A stretch of DNA of 54,208 nucleotides from Candidatus Woesearchaeota archaeon (GTDB taxonomy: Archaea > Nanoarchaeota > Nanoarchaeia > Woesearchaeales > JAGVZT01), in the NCBI GenBank assembly GCA_017608295.1, contig JAFCGF010000023.1:1-54208 (forward strand), given 5' to 3'. Of this stretch, positions 32,746 through 41,874 are shown in pieces. Position numbers and translations under genes: made by a program. Numbering within the stretch: position 1 is the first letter of the stretch; each line of letters opens with the position of its first letter. The notes beneath the pieces were generated by a model. That model was given only the letters and a program-made list of their open reading frames with translations. It made no database searches and was not told the DNA's origin.

Positions 32746-35541
32746 ATGAAAAACAGATTTTTACCATTTGGCTTTTTAGTGTTATTTCTAGGGTTCTCTT
32801 GCCTGCTGTTTTCCAATTCTGCGATTGCTACAAATCCGGATAATAACACACCAGATCAAACCTCCGATGTTCGGATGCATCAAATCCGGAGTAATCAGGC
32901 AACTGGATTGATCAATCCGGCTGATGTACTGGCAGCCAGGTACCAGCTTGAACTGATGCAGCAGAAATCAACGGCAGCCATAGGCCTGAATTGGATGCAG
33001 GTCGGGCCAACCAACTATGCCGGCCGTTCTCGTGTCGTTTTATTTGACAACCAGGATCCGGATGCAATGACAATATACACAGGAGGTGTATCAGGAGGTG
33101 TCTATAAATCAACGAATAAAGGCCTGACATGGCATGTTCAGAATACAGCATCTTCTGAAGTACTGAGGGTTTCGGCTATGACACAGACTTCAAATGGAAC
33201 ACTCTATGTTGGAACAGGAGAATTATACTGTGATGGAGCTGAATTCATGGGAACCGGACTCTATCGCTCTGTCGATGGAATGAATTTTACAGTGATTCCT
33301 GGAACCCAGCCCCTCTACAATGATCCCCTGTCGAATTGGGCATTCATTCTGAAACTGGCTGTTGATCCAAACAGTGGAAGGTTGTTTGCGGCTACCAACA
33401 GCGGAATTAAATATTCTGATGACGGCGATACATGGATAAATCTTATAATGGGATTGGCGATTAATGTCGTGGTTGGCTCTGACGGTACCGTCCTCTTTGA
33501 TGTTGACGGGCATGTGTACGTTGCGGCAGGAGGTGACCTTAACAACATCGTGGATGTATCTACCGGCGCAGAAGATATGCTGCCGATAGACAATGTTGGA
33601 TGGATGGGCCTGGCAATTGCACCCTCCGATCCCAATGTGATGTATGCAAGTATTGCAAAAGCTTCCGATGACTTTTTGCTGGGTGTTTACTGCTCGGATG
33701 ATAAAGGGGCCACATGGTCATTGATATTTCCTCCCAATCCTACATATGAACCCTTTGGCGGGAGTGGATGTTATGCGAACACAATTGAAGTTTTCCCGGA
33801 TAATCCGGACAAGGTATTATTGGGTGGTATCGGTGGCTGGATGGGCAGCAAATACCAGGAAACCGGGTATTTTGACTGGCAGATGGTCTCTTTCAACTTT
33901 TTTGGAACCAATGTCACTTTTACGCCCTTTTTTCATCACGACTATGCCTTTCGTCCCAATAATCCAACTGAGTTTGCCATCGCTTCATCAAATGGGATTA
34001 CATTAGCAATATTCGGCGCTGAAGGTATTGATTATCAAACAAGCAATAAAAATCTGGTGACTTCACAATTCAATTCCGTCACCATGACACGTCTTGACAA
34101 ATGGATCATGGGTGGTGGGGTTCGCGTAGGCACACAACTTTTTAATGCTGTTCCGCAGAATTCACCCCAATATGGGTACATACCGCCTACCTCGTTTGGA
34201 ACGGGTACTTTCTGCGAATGGTCTCAGCTCCAACCCAATTACATCTTTTTCTCAGGCACAAATTTTGGCAATAGAGAACCCTACATCCGGTCCGAAAACC
34301 TGGGTGAAGCTGCTGCACTTACATTTCTCGGTTCGATCTCAAGTACGACTACAGATTATCTCCCGAGTATCCTGTGGGAGACGGATGATTTCCAGTATTC
34401 AACCGACACCGTATGGCTTTATGCCCGTCATGGAACGATTAAAGCCGACTCGACAGTCCTTGTTCAAAGCATGAATTGCTACCAGTGTCCAATTGAATTT
34501 ACAGTTCCAACCACAATCCCGGAAGGAGACAGCATGGCTCTCATTGATCCCTATCATTCGAGGTTCTTTATTTATGGGACCAGTACAGGAAATCAGGGTG
34601 TCTATATGTCCCAGGATGCGATCAAATTTTACAAAGAGCCGGTTTGGTTCCAGATTGGTGAAACAACGGATATCCTCACATGTATGGCTCTTTCAAGCGA
34701 CCTGAATTACCTCTGGGCCGGAACTGATAACGGGAAATTGTACAGGTTCTCAAACCTGACTATGGCCCTTGATTTCAATACGGCTGATATAAGTAGTCCC
34801 TATTGCATTGTATCCCGTAACATTTATGAGTATCCCGATATGGATGGCAGGTATATAACCAATGTGGCAATTGATCCGAATGATGACAACAATATCCTGG
34901 TTACGCTGGGGAACTATGGAAATGATCATTTTATCTATGTGACCGAAAATGGTCTTGATTCTGTTCCTGAATTCATATCTGCCCAGGGGAATTTACCGAA
35001 AATGCCTGTTTTCGACGGATTGTTTGAGATGCATGGTAACGGCACGGTGATCGCGGGTACCGATATGGGAGCGTTCAGCACCGGTAACATCTTTGCCGTC
35101 TCACCACAATGGGCTCAGGACATTCAAGGCATGGGAGATGTTCCTGTGACAGATCTGGAACAGCAGACATGGGAGAACTATCGTGTGCAAAATATCGGAT
35201 ACATTGCCGCTGCTTCTTATGGGAGAGGTCTTTTCTACGACACCACCTACTATTCACCTCTTGGAGTTGACCCGGTTGCGGGTGATCAGAGAGATATTTC
35301 ATCCATTCAGATCCACCCCAATCCGGTTCAGAACACAGCCAATATAACCTATACATTGCCGGAAACCAGGCAGGTTACTGCCTATGTCTATGACCTTACA
35401 GGCAGGTTGATGACAACCGCTGCTTTCGGCACGCAACTTCGCGGCACCCATACATCTGTCCTTGACCTGAGCATGTTGCCAAAAGGCACTTACATCATCA
35501 AAGTGAATACAGCTTATGGCAAAGTGGTGAAGGCAAATTAG
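32746..35541 (+). CDS. T9SS cargo with sortilin/BNR-type beta-propellers
   Basis: 931 aa. Signal peptide (FLVLFLGFSCLLFSNSAIA). Repeated BNR/Asp-box-like blades: GGVSGGVYKSTNKGLTWHVQ near 113, YVGTGE, GLYRSVDGMNF, GIKYSDDGDTWINL near 223 and GVYCSDDKGATWSLI near 316, as in VPS10/sortilin-type and glycosidase propellers. The C-terminal type A T9SS sorting domain (about 850-931) has IHPNPVQNTANITY and PKGTYIIKVN. A large surface protein; the ligand or substrate is not evident and no catalytic motif was seen. Confidence 0.88.
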   Translation: MKNRFLPFGFLVLFLGFSCLLFSNSAIATNPDNNTPDQTSDVRMHQIRSNQATGLINPADVLAARYQLELMQQKSTAAIGLNWMQVGPTNYAGRSRVVLFDNQDPDAMTIYTGGVSGGVYKSTNKGLTWHVQNTASSEVLRVSAMTQTSNGTLYVGTGELYCDGAEFMGTGLYRSVDGMNFTVIPGTQPLYNDPLSNWAFILKLAVDPNSGRLFAATNSGIKYSDDGDTWINLIMGLAINVVVGSDGTVLFDVDGHVYVAAGGDLNNIVDVSTGAEDMLPIDNVGWMGLAIAPSDPNVMYASIAKASDDFLLGVYCSDDKGATWSLIFPPNPTYEPFGGSGCYANTIEVFPDNPDKVLLGGIGGWMGSKYQETGYFDWQMVSFNFFGTNVTFTPFFHHDYAFRPNNPTEFAIASSNGITLAIFGAEGIDYQTSNKNLVTSQFNSVTMTRLDKWIMGGGVRVGTQLFNAVPQNSPQYGYIPPTSFGTGTFCEWSQLQPNYIFFSGTNFGNREPYIRSENLGEAAALTFLGSISSTTTDYLPSILWETDDFQYSTDTVWLYARHGTIKADSTVLVQSMNCYQCPIEFTVPTTIPEGDSMALIDPYHSRFFIYGTSTGNQGVYMSQDAIKFYKEPVWFQIGETTDILTCMALSSDLNYLWAGTDNGKLYRFSNLTMALDFNTADISSPYCIVSRNIYEYPDMDGRYITNVAIDPNDDNNILVTLGNYGNDHFIYVTENGLDSVPEFISAQGNLPKMPVFDGLFEMHGNGTVIAGTDMGAFSTGNIFAVSPQWAQDIQGMGDVPVTDLEQQTWENYRVQNIGYIAAASYGRGLFYDTTYYSPLGVDPVAGDQRDISSIQIHPNPVQNTANITYTLPETRQVTAYVYDLTGRLMTTAAFGTQLRGTHTSVLDLSMLPKGTYIIKVNTAYGKVVKAN

Positions 35542-35570
35542 GAATCAGGAATTATAAAAAAATTCAACAA

Positions 35571-37067
35571 ATGAAAAAAGTTTTATTCGGTTTAATATTC
35601 GTTGTTATCAGTCTCGGAATGACTGCTCAAACGCTGGTATATACTCCGGCATTGGAAACCCCGGTTGATAGTGCTACAGATCAGATGCCTGATGTGGTTC
35701 TGAACTGGCATGCGGTTACCGGCACCACAAATCTCCAATATCAGATGCAGATGGACACCAGTGCGAATTTCGACTCTCCACTGCTTGTTGATGTGACACA
35801 AACATTACTTACCGGATACCAGACCGGCAATTTGCTCTTCAACACGATGTACTATTGGCGGGTAAGAGCCATTGATGGATCGACTTCTTCCTGGTCGGAG
35901 GTGTGGGAATTCACAGTTTTCAACACAGTGACCCTCTACAAACCTTCAAACAATGCCAGCAACCAGGTATCAAACGTTGATCTTAGATGGAGAAACAAGC
36001 TCAATAGCATTGATGTGACCGGAGTGGAGTTCTTCAATTACCAGGCCGATACGAGCATGAATTTTGACTCACCCCTTCTGATTGCAGGCACTGTGAATGG
36101 AGATGTCTTCATTGTCGCCACGGAGTGGCTTCGGTTTGGAGGACACTATTACTGGAGGGTTCAGGCTGGTCATTCGGCATCAACCGGTGATTGGACAGAG
36201 CCTTTTGAATTCGATGTACTTGATGCTGTGATATTGAGCTCACCAAAAAATAATGCCACAGACCAGGTACTTGACGTCCTGTTAAAATGGAAAGCAGTTG
36301 GTGGTATCCTTTCATATTGTTACCAAATTGCTGCCGACGAGAATTTCAACAATCTTATATTCTCAGGTGAGACAGACCTGCTTCAGATCAAAGCAGAATT
36401 TCTGATGTTCGGTATTGACTACTGGTGGAGAGTTCGTGTTCGTCATCAACATGATACATCGACCTGGGGAGAGCCAAGAAAGTTCACTTCGATCAACACA
36501 GTCCTGTTATCGTCACCCAGCAGCAATCAGATAAATGTCTTAACGAAGCCAACCATGATTTGGTCTGCCCAAACCGGCATTACCGGTTATCAGTTGCAGA
36601 TTGCTACAGATATAGGCTTTACGGATCTCTTTTACGACATCATGCCGGATCCGGATGTTCATAGTGTCAAGGTCACCAAGAAAATGGAACCGCAAACGGA
36701 TTACTTCTGGAGGATGCGGGCGTTCAGTGATGGAGGTGCTACAGCTGACACAACCGATTGGAGCGATCCCTGGAAATTCACTACCGGGTTCGCTCAGGGA
36801 ATTGGAGATCAAAAACCTGCTGCCTTTCGTATTTACCCGAACCCGGCCAGCGGTCAGGCCTTCATGAAGATCCGTGTTCAGGAGTCAACAGAAGCTCAGT
36901 GCAAAGTAATTGATTTGCTGGGCAAAACTGTTCTTGAGCAGGAGATCTCCCTGAATATGGGCGAGAATATACAAGCGATCAATCTCGACAATGTTCGTCA
37001 GGGCATCTACATCATTCGCCTGACCATTGATGGAGAGACGATGAATCAAAAGCTGGTAGTAGAGTAA
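35571..37067 (+). CDS. T9SS cargo with four FnIII-like repeats
   Basis: 498 aa. Signal peptide (VLFGLIFVVISLGMTAQ). Four repeats of about 95-100 aa, each with L-x-x-P-x-N/D-x-A-x-x-Q near its start, YQxxxDxxFxxL and YYWRVRA...W.EPxxF, typical of fibronectin III-like modules in secreted Bacteroidota proteins. The C-terminal T9SS domain has FRIYPNPASGQAF and IIRLTIDGETMNQKLVVE. It lies 29 bases after the propeller gene and is likely co-transcribed; both would be exported together. Confidence 0.9.
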   Translation: MKKVLFGLIFVVISLGMTAQTLVYTPALETPVDSATDQMPDVVLNWHAVTGTTNLQYQMQMDTSANFDSPLLVDVTQTLLTGYQTGNLLFNTMYYWRVRAIDGSTSSWSEVWEFTVFNTVTLYKPSNNASNQVSNVDLRWRNKLNSIDVTGVEFFNYQADTSMNFDSPLLIAGTVNGDVFIVATEWLRFGGHYYWRVQAGHSASTGDWTEPFEFDVLDAVILSSPKNNATDQVLDVLLKWKAVGGILSYCYQIAADENFNNLIFSGETDLLQIKAEFLMFGIDYWWRVRVRHQHDTSTWGEPRKFTSINTVLLSSPSSNQINVLTKPTMIWSAQTGITGYQLQIATDIGFTDLFYDIMPDPDVHSVKVTKKMEPQTDYFWRMRAFSDGGATADTTDWSDPWKFTTGFAQGIGDQKPAAFRIYPNPASGQAFMKIRVQESTEAQCKVIDLLGKTVLEQEISLNMGENIQAINLDNVRQGIYIIRLTIDGETMNQKLVVE

Positions 37068-37140
37068 TACGAATTACGAATTACGAATTACGAATTGCGA
37101 GTGGCACATAGCGCTGTTCGCAATTCGCTTTTCATGTATC
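37068..37140 (+). repeat. Post-stop GAATTAC array and hairpin between convergent genes
   Basis: TACGAAT units repeat four times straight after the stop (37068-37098). A perfect 10-bp inverted repeat CGAATTGCGA (37091-37100) and TCGCAATTCG (37118-37127) has a 17-base loop. It may serve as a bidirectional terminator between the T9SS gene and pyrE; there is no clean U-tract except TTTT after 37128. Confidence 0.55.
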
Positions 37141-37177
37141 ATGTATCTCATATCCCACATCTGGCCTCTATCAAACT

Positions 37178-37807
37178 TTATCCAACGTTCTTTTTAAATT
37201 CCTGCAGCACAGAAAGATCATCATTAGAGATGTAACCGGCCTCCAGGGCTTTTTCGATCAGGATATCGTAGTCAGATAAGGTGATCAACTTGCATTTGGT
37301 TTCTTCAAATTTGGCAAGAGAAACCGGAAGATTGTAAGTGAATATCGCTACCATGCCGGCCACGTTACATCCTTTTTCACGCAGGGCATCAACAGCACGC
37401 AGGCTACTTCCTCCAGTCGATATCAGGTCTTCAATCACCACGATCCGTTGCTCCGGATGTACCTCGCCTTCTATCTGGTTGGATAACCCATGATCCTTCT
37501 TGCCGGATCGAACATAGGCGAAAGGAAGTCCCAGCTCCTGTGCTACAAGTGCTCCCTGAGCGATCCCACCCGTTGCAACACCGGCAATGGCTTCAACTCC
37601 ATTGAAATGTTCTTCAATCGCACGGGTGAAGTTTTGCCGGATGAATGTCCGGATCTCAGGATAGGAGAGGGTGATGCGGTTGTCGCAATAGATCGGGGAT
37701 TTGATCCCTGACGCCCAGGTGAAGGGCTCTTTTGGGCTGAGTTTCACAGCATTGATTCTCAGCAATAGTTCGGCGGTTTGTAAGGCAACTTCCTGGGAAT
37801 ATATCAT
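37178..37807 (-). CDS. pyrE: Orotate phosphoribosyltransferase
   Basis: 209 aa from the ATG at 37807 (MIYSQEVALQTAELLL). An in-frame ATG at 37828 overlaps the -7 element at 37826-37833 and would lie upstream of the transcription start, so I prefer 37807. Motifs: PFTWASGIKSPIYCDNR, GIAQGALVAQELGLPFAYVR, and the PRPP loop VVIEDLISTGGSS. Converts orotate and PRPP to OMP in pyrimidine synthesis. Confidence 0.95.
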   Translation of the reverse strand: MIYSQEVALQTAELLLRINAVKLSPKEPFTWASGIKSPIYCDNRITLSYPEIRTFIRQNFTRAIEEHFNGVEAIAGVATGGIAQGALVAQELGLPFAYVRSGKKDHGLSNQIEGEVHPEQRIVVIEDLISTGGSSLRAVDALREKGCNVAGMVAIFTYNLPVSLAKFEETKCKLITLSDYDILIEKALEAGYISNDDLSVLQEFKKNVG

Positions 37808-37825
37808 TGGTTTTGTTTTTTTTTG

Positions 37826-37833
37826 CAAAGATA
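37826..37833 (-). promoter_or_regulatory. -7 element for pyrE
   Basis: TATCTTTG on the minus strand. Upstream of it (plus-strand 37841-37860) lies the complement of GCGAATGGCGAATAACGAA, a C-type repeat module pointing toward pyrE. Confidence 0.6.
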
Positions 37834-37922
37834 GTTTTTTTCGTTATTCGCCATTCGCTTGTTGATGCCTTCGTTCTTTCTGTTGTCATTGACACGAATG
37901 CATTTCGGAACGTAAGAATTTG

Positions 37923-37930
37923 TATTTTTG
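37923..37930 (+). promoter_or_regulatory. -7 element ahead of the Nudix gene
   Basis: TATTTTTG ends one base before the ATG at 37932. If used, the transcript would start after that ATG, favouring the second ATG at 37953 as the real start. Confidence 0.4.
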
Positions 37931-37931
37931 A

Positions 37932-38477
37932 ATGAGCAAAAGAGAAGATTCAATGGAAATATACCGGGAGGAAGAGGTGATCAGACTGGTGGATGACAGG
38001 AGCGTGATTGAAGCGTTTTTCTCCCATTGTACTGTTGTGCTTGCAGCCGGTGGAGTTGTGAAGAATGAACGGGACGAGATCTTGTTTATCTATAGAAGGG
38101 GGAAGTGGGATTTGCCGAAAGGGAAAATGAATAAGGAATCAGGGATTAGAAATGAGAAATGGGGAATGAAGAATGATGAATTTAGCAGGATCGAAGCTTT
38201 GCGAGAGGTGAAGGAGGAGACAGGATTGAAAGAGGTTAACATTGTTCGGAAGCTTAAGCCCACATATCATATTTACAGTGAGAATGGGCATCGGATATTG
38301 AAAAAGACCTTCTGGTTTGAAATGTATGCACCCGGCGACCAGAACGTTGCGCCTCAGGCAGAGGAAGCGATCACAGATGTTCGCTGGTTTAGCATCAACC
38401 GGTTGGACCAGGTTCTGAAAAATACTTACGAAAGCCTGAAAGAACTGATCATCAAATATCAAAGATCTAACATCTAA
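37932..38477 (+). CDS. Nudix hydrolase with repeat-derived insertion in the Nudix box
   Basis: 181 aa, or 174 aa from the ATG at 37953 (see the promoter note). Core: VVLAAGGVVKNERDEILFIYRRGKWDLPKGK, then EALREVKEETGL. The Nudix consensus G-x5-E-x7-REUxEExGU needs 13 residues between the Gly of PKGK and REV; here there are 26. The extra stretch (ESGIRNEKWGMKND, DNA about 38129-38180) reads like intergenic AATGAGGAATGAAGAATGA-type arrays. The REV-x-EE catalytic part is intact and the E of NDEF restores E-x7-REV, so activity is possible. Substrate unknown. Confidence 0.85.
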   Translation: MSKREDSMEIYREEEVIRLVDDRSVIEAFFSHCTVVLAAGGVVKNERDEILFIYRRGKWDLPKGKMNKESGIRNEKWGMKNDEFSRIEALREVKEETGLKEVNIVRKLKPTYHIYSENGHRILKKTFWFEMYAPGDQNVAPQAEEAITDVRWFSINRLDQVLKNTYESLKELIIKYQRSNI

Positions 38478-38497
38478 TACCCAACACCCAATATAAC

Positions 38498-39184
38498 ATG
38501 AACCATACAGCGCCAACATCGAGAGAACTTTTCAAAAATCTAACGGAAAAAGGCAACCTGAAACAGGATGTGTTCACTAAAACGATAGAGACCTTCAACC
38601 TCTTTAAACAGGAGGCAGAGATTTTATCGACTCAATACCTGCCTCGGATGAAAAAGGGAAAGGCAATGATTCCGTTTGAGTATTCCGATAGGGGAGAGTT
38701 TGAATTCCGGCTAAGATTTGCAGGTGATACATTGATATTTATGATGCACACGAATATTTTTCAATTCTCCCGGGATCATCTGGTCATGCGCACATCATAC
38801 ATTAAGGATGACAACAGACGCTCTTATAGTGGCATTATTCACATTTTTAATTTCCTGGCCGACTCATTTAAATATAACCGGTTAAACGACATTGGATACC
38901 TGATTGGACGGGTTTTTGTAAACAGGGAGAACCACTATTTCATTGAAGGAAAACGGGAAGTTGGTCTCCTTTATAACAATTTTGCCACTGCACGGATCAA
39001 TCGCAGGGCTGTTCAGCGCATCATCCGGTCGGCGATGCTCTATACCATCAATTTTGATCTGCTCATCCCACCATACGGGGATATGAAAGAGGTGAATGTG
39101 AGGGAGATGCAAACAGCCCTGGATGCGATGTTGATCAAAACCGGCAAACGGATGGGGTTTCGGTTTGAGGCAGACGAAAACTAG
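38498..39184 (+). CDS. Conserved protein of unknown function
   Basis: 228 aa. No signal peptide or membrane span. Predicted mixed alpha/beta and basic; recognisable stretches are FEYSDRGEFEFRLRFAGDTLIFMMHTNIFQF and YKDD-like TSYIKDDNRRSYSGIIHIFNFLADSFKYNR. I know of similar uncharacterised Bacteroidota proteins but no domain assignment. It lies 20 bases after the Nudix gene and is likely co-transcribed. Confidence 0.75.
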   Translation: MNHTAPTSRELFKNLTEKGNLKQDVFTKTIETFNLFKQEAEILSTQYLPRMKKGKAMIPFEYSDRGEFEFRLRFAGDTLIFMMHTNIFQFSRDHLVMRTSYIKDDNRRSYSGIIHIFNFLADSFKYNRLNDIGYLIGRVFVNRENHYFIEGKREVGLLYNNFATARINRRAVQRIIRSAMLYTINFDLLIPPYGDMKEVNVREMQTALDAMLIKTGKRMGFRFEADEN

Positions 39185-39250
39185 GCCAGAAGCCAGAAGT
39201 ACGAAGTTAGAATGAAAGGACGAAGGTTGAAACAGGAAGTAAAACGAGGA
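39185..39250 (+). repeat. Post-stop array after the unknown protein
   Basis: GCCAGAAGCCAGAAGTACGAAGTTAGAATGAAAGGACGAAGG-type sequence. It is close to the reverse complement of TCTAACTTCGTCCTTCTAG at 245-263, so the same repeat family occurs in both orientations. Confidence 0.5.
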
Positions 39251-39252
39251 GT

Positions 39253-39278
39253 AAAAAAAGCCGGCTGATATAGCCGGC
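39253..39278 (-). terminator. Intrinsic terminator of tRNA-Glu
   Basis: On the minus strand GCCGGCT, five-base loop ATATC, AGCCGGC, then seven U. The stem starts 2 bases after the tRNA CCA end. Confidence 0.88.
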
Positions 39279-39279
39279 G

Positions 39280-39354
39280 TGGTAGCCAGTAGGGGAATCG
39301 AACCCCTGTTACCAGGATGAAAACCTGGCGTCCTAACCCCTAGACGAACGGGCC
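39280..39354 (-). tRNA. tRNA-Glu (anticodon UUC)
   Basis: 75 nt including an encoded CCA. D arm CGTCTAGGGGTTAGGACG, anticodon stem CCAGG/CCTGG with loop TTTTCAT (anticodon TTC), T arm AGGGGTTCGATTCCCCT. The acceptor stem GGCCCGT/ACTGGCT has a G1-U72 wobble and a C5/U68 mismatch. Confidence 0.95.
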
Positions 39355-39373
39355 GTTTCAGGTTTTGGGACGG

Positions 39374-39405
39374 CAAAATTAGATATTTTATTTGAGTTTT
39401 ACAAA
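39374..39405 (-). promoter_or_regulatory. Promoter of tRNA-Glu, -33 and -7
   Basis: Minus strand TTTG (39405-39402), 20-base spacer, TAATTTTG (39381-39374), 20 bases before the tRNA. Confidence 0.7.
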
Positions 39406-39506
39406 GATTCTTTCAATATACTTACTCAGTTATAACCTGGAATACTGGTCCTTCCTGAAAACATAAACGTCATGCCGATTATGTTTATTTACGTTGATTA
39501 TATACA

Positions 39507-39514
39507 TATCTTTG
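39507..39514 (+). promoter_or_regulatory. -7 element of the large glycosylation operon
   Basis: TATCTTTG, with TTTA at 39484-39487 at 19-base spacing as a weak -33. The ATG at 39563 is 49 bases downstream. Confidence 0.6.
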
Positions 39515-39562
39515 TGACTGATCGCCTGCCTGAACTCAAGAAAATAATTTTAACTTTAGATC

Positions 39563-40663
39563 ATGTATAAAAATAATACGGTTGCTGTGGTAGTTCCGGC
39601 TTATAACGAGGAAAAACAAATCAAAATGGTCATAGAGACCATGCCCGATTTCGTGGATAGAATAGTGGTCGTAAATGACTTTTCCGGAGATAAAACAGTA
39701 GAGATAGTGGAAAAGATCATCCTGGATGACACAAAAAAAACGATCGAGCTCAATGTCATTCACCTGGATTTCAAACTAAATAGATATAACCGGGCTGATT
39801 ATATCCAGCAGGAACAGGAAAAGATGGAAATAAAGCATTTCGTTCCACATGAAGTTATAAACAGAACTCCGGAAAAAGAAAGAATAATTCTGATCAATAC
39901 CAAAAAAAACAGTGGAGTTGGAGCTGCTATTGCCATCGGATATAAATGGTGTAAAGATATTGGGATCGATTGCACAGCGGTGATGGCAGGTGACGGGCAG
40001 ATGGACCCGGCGGAACTGGAATCTATTTGCAAACCGGTCATTGAAGAAGGAATTGACTATGTAAAAGGAAATCGGTTAATTCATCGCAGCTCTTATCTTG
40101 CTATGCCGAAAACCAGATATATAGGAAATTCAATCCTCTCCATTCTTACAAAAATTGCTTCCGGGTACTGGCATGTTTCAGATACACAGTCAGGCTATAC
40201 TGCGATTTCTAACAAAGCATTGAACTCAATTCATCTATATAAGATATACAAAAGTTATGGTATGCCCAATGATATACTTGTGAAATTGAATATCGCTTTT
40301 TGTACAATTAAGGAAGTGGGCATTAAACCGGTATATCATATTGGTGAAAAATCGAAAATGAATGTAATGAAAGTGATTCCGCTGGTGTCACTTTTACTAT
40401 TTAAATCATTCTTTAAACGATTATGGATTAAATATTTGTTCCGGGATTTTCATCCGTTGTTTTTGTTATACCACGCAGCTTTTTTGCTATTGTTGCTTGC
40501 CATTCCTTTTGCAATTAAAATTCTTCGAATAATTTTTTCGGGTGGGGAAGCGAATCCGCTGACAATTCTTGCGTTTAGTTTTCTTATAATTACGGGTTTT
40601 CAGTCTTTGCTTTTTGCGATGTGGATGGATTTTCAGGACAATGAAAGACTGGATAAATCATGA
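39563..40663 (+). CDS. Family 2 glycosyltransferase with C-terminal membrane spans
   Basis: 366 aa. GT-A fold: VAVVVPAYNEEKQI, RIVVVNDFSGDKT, GVGAAIAIGYKW, VMAGDGQMDP (DxD-like), SDTQSGYTAIS. Two or three C-terminal spans lie at about 285-360. Resembles DPM1/polyprenyl-phosphate glycosyltransferase-type enzymes of GT2. An unusual charged stretch of about 50 residues (about 57-115) separates the nucleotide-binding loop from GVGAAIA. Ends by ATGA overlap with the next gene. Confidence 0.88.
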   Translation: MYKNNTVAVVVPAYNEEKQIKMVIETMPDFVDRIVVVNDFSGDKTVEIVEKIILDDTKKTIELNVIHLDFKLNRYNRADYIQQEQEKMEIKHFVPHEVINRTPEKERIILINTKKNSGVGAAIAIGYKWCKDIGIDCTAVMAGDGQMDPAELESICKPVIEEGIDYVKGNRLIHRSSYLAMPKTRYIGNSILSILTKIASGYWHVSDTQSGYTAISNKALNSIHLYKIYKSYGMPNDILVKLNIAFCTIKEVGIKPVYHIGEKSKMNVMKVIPLVSLLLFKSFFKRLWIKYLFRDFHPLFLLYHAAFLLLLLAIPFAIKILRIIFSGGEANPLTILAFSFLIITGFQSLLFAMWMDFQDNERLDKS

Positions 40664-41874
40664 AAGAGAAAATCCTGGTATTAACATCATCATTTCCTGT
40701 TGATAATCATCAAAAGCGAGTTGGTGGAGGTGCCGTACTCAAGTTATCTGAATTGATTTGTCCCGGCTTTGAGTCCATAATTGTAACACCTAAATTGACA
40801 AATTCAATAGAAGAGATAAATATTCCTGGAATACAAATATTTCGTTTTAAATTTCTTCCGTTCAAAAGATTATACAGGTATTTTAATTACGGGATCTTTG
40901 CCGGGTTCAGAAGAAATATGTTATTGACACCCTTAATCATTCCTCTCTTGTATAGTCAATTTAACCTGGCAAGGAAACTGATAAAGAAGAATAAAATAAA
41001 AATCATTCATGTACACTGGATGATCCCTCAGGGGCTGATTGCTGTGATGCTAAAACTTTGTATCAGAAAAATTGATATTAAAATAATTATTTCGGTTCAT
41101 GGTAGCGACATGCATTATTTCAATGATCGTATCTCTTTAAAGTTAAAAAGATTTATTCTGTCATATGTAGATGAATTGACAACTGTAAGTAATGATTTAA
41201 AAGAAAAAGCGAAAAGGCTTGGATATAAGAAGCGCATTCATGTATATCCTATGGGAGTAGACACAGTCATGTTTTCCCCTGATAAACGGAATGTAAGCTT
41301 AAAGAAAAAACATTCAATAAATGGCCCTTTTCTCTTATTTATAGGGAGACTGAGTCCGGAAAAGGGTGTTGATAAGCTAATTCACGCAATGGCTGAAATT
41401 GTTAAGATTTATTCAGATTCAAAGCTCTTAATTATTGGAGATGGTATCTTAAAAGGTGAATTAAAAACTCTTTGTGAGTTATTAAAGTTACAGGATCATA
41501 TATTGTTTACTGGTAACCTCAGCCATAATGAATTGCCCGCATATTATGCAACTGCTAATATCTTTATTGGTCCCTCCATTCATGAAGGATTCGGTTTAAC
41601 ATTTGCAGAAGCAGCAAGCTGTGGATGTTTGATCATTAGTTCTGATTTATCATCCATCGGAGATATAATAATTCAAAATAAAACAGGATTTAGCATAAAT
41701 ACGGAAGATCCGCAAGCCATTTGTGATAAAGTGTTGGATGTTTTACGAAACAAAGATAATTACAGACACATAAAAAAACAGGCAAGAGAACATGTCATGA
41801 GGAATTTTGACTGGCATATTGTCGCATCCAAATACATGGACCTCATGCAAAATATAATTACGGTTGGGAGATAA
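40660..41874 (+). CDS. Family 4 glycosyltransferase
   Basis: 404 aa GT-B. ILVLTSSFPVDNHQKRVGGGA, HVHWMIPQGLIAV, VSVHGSDMH-type acceptor loop, then FIGRLSPEKGVDKLIHAMAEI, LLIIGDGIL and the E-x7-E motif HEGFGLTFAEAAS. The start codon overlaps the previous stop (ATGA). The donor cannot be read from sequence. Confidence 0.92.
   Translation: MKEKILVLTSSFPVDNHQKRVGGGAVLKLSELICPGFESIIVTPKLTNSIEEINIPGIQIFRFKFLPFKRLYRYFNYGIFAGFRRNMLLTPLIIPLLYSQFNLARKLIKKNKIKIIHVHWMIPQGLIAVMLKLCIRKIDIKIIISVHGSDMHYFNDRISLKLKRFILSYVDELTTVSNDLKEKAKRLGYKKRIHVYPMGVDTVMFSPDKRNVSLKKKHSINGPFLLFIGRLSPEKGVDKLIHAMAEIVKIYSDSKLLIIGDGILKGELKTLCELLKLQDHILFTGNLSHNELPAYYATANIFIGPSIHEGFGLTFAEAASCGCLIISSDLSSIGDIIIQNKTGFSINTEDPQAICDKVLDVLRNKDNYRHIKKQAREHVMRNFDWHIVASKYMDLMQNIITVGR

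Noticed and set aside
37808..37828. Earlier start of pyrE
   Set aside because: That ATG overlaps the -7 promoter element, so it would not be in the transcript.
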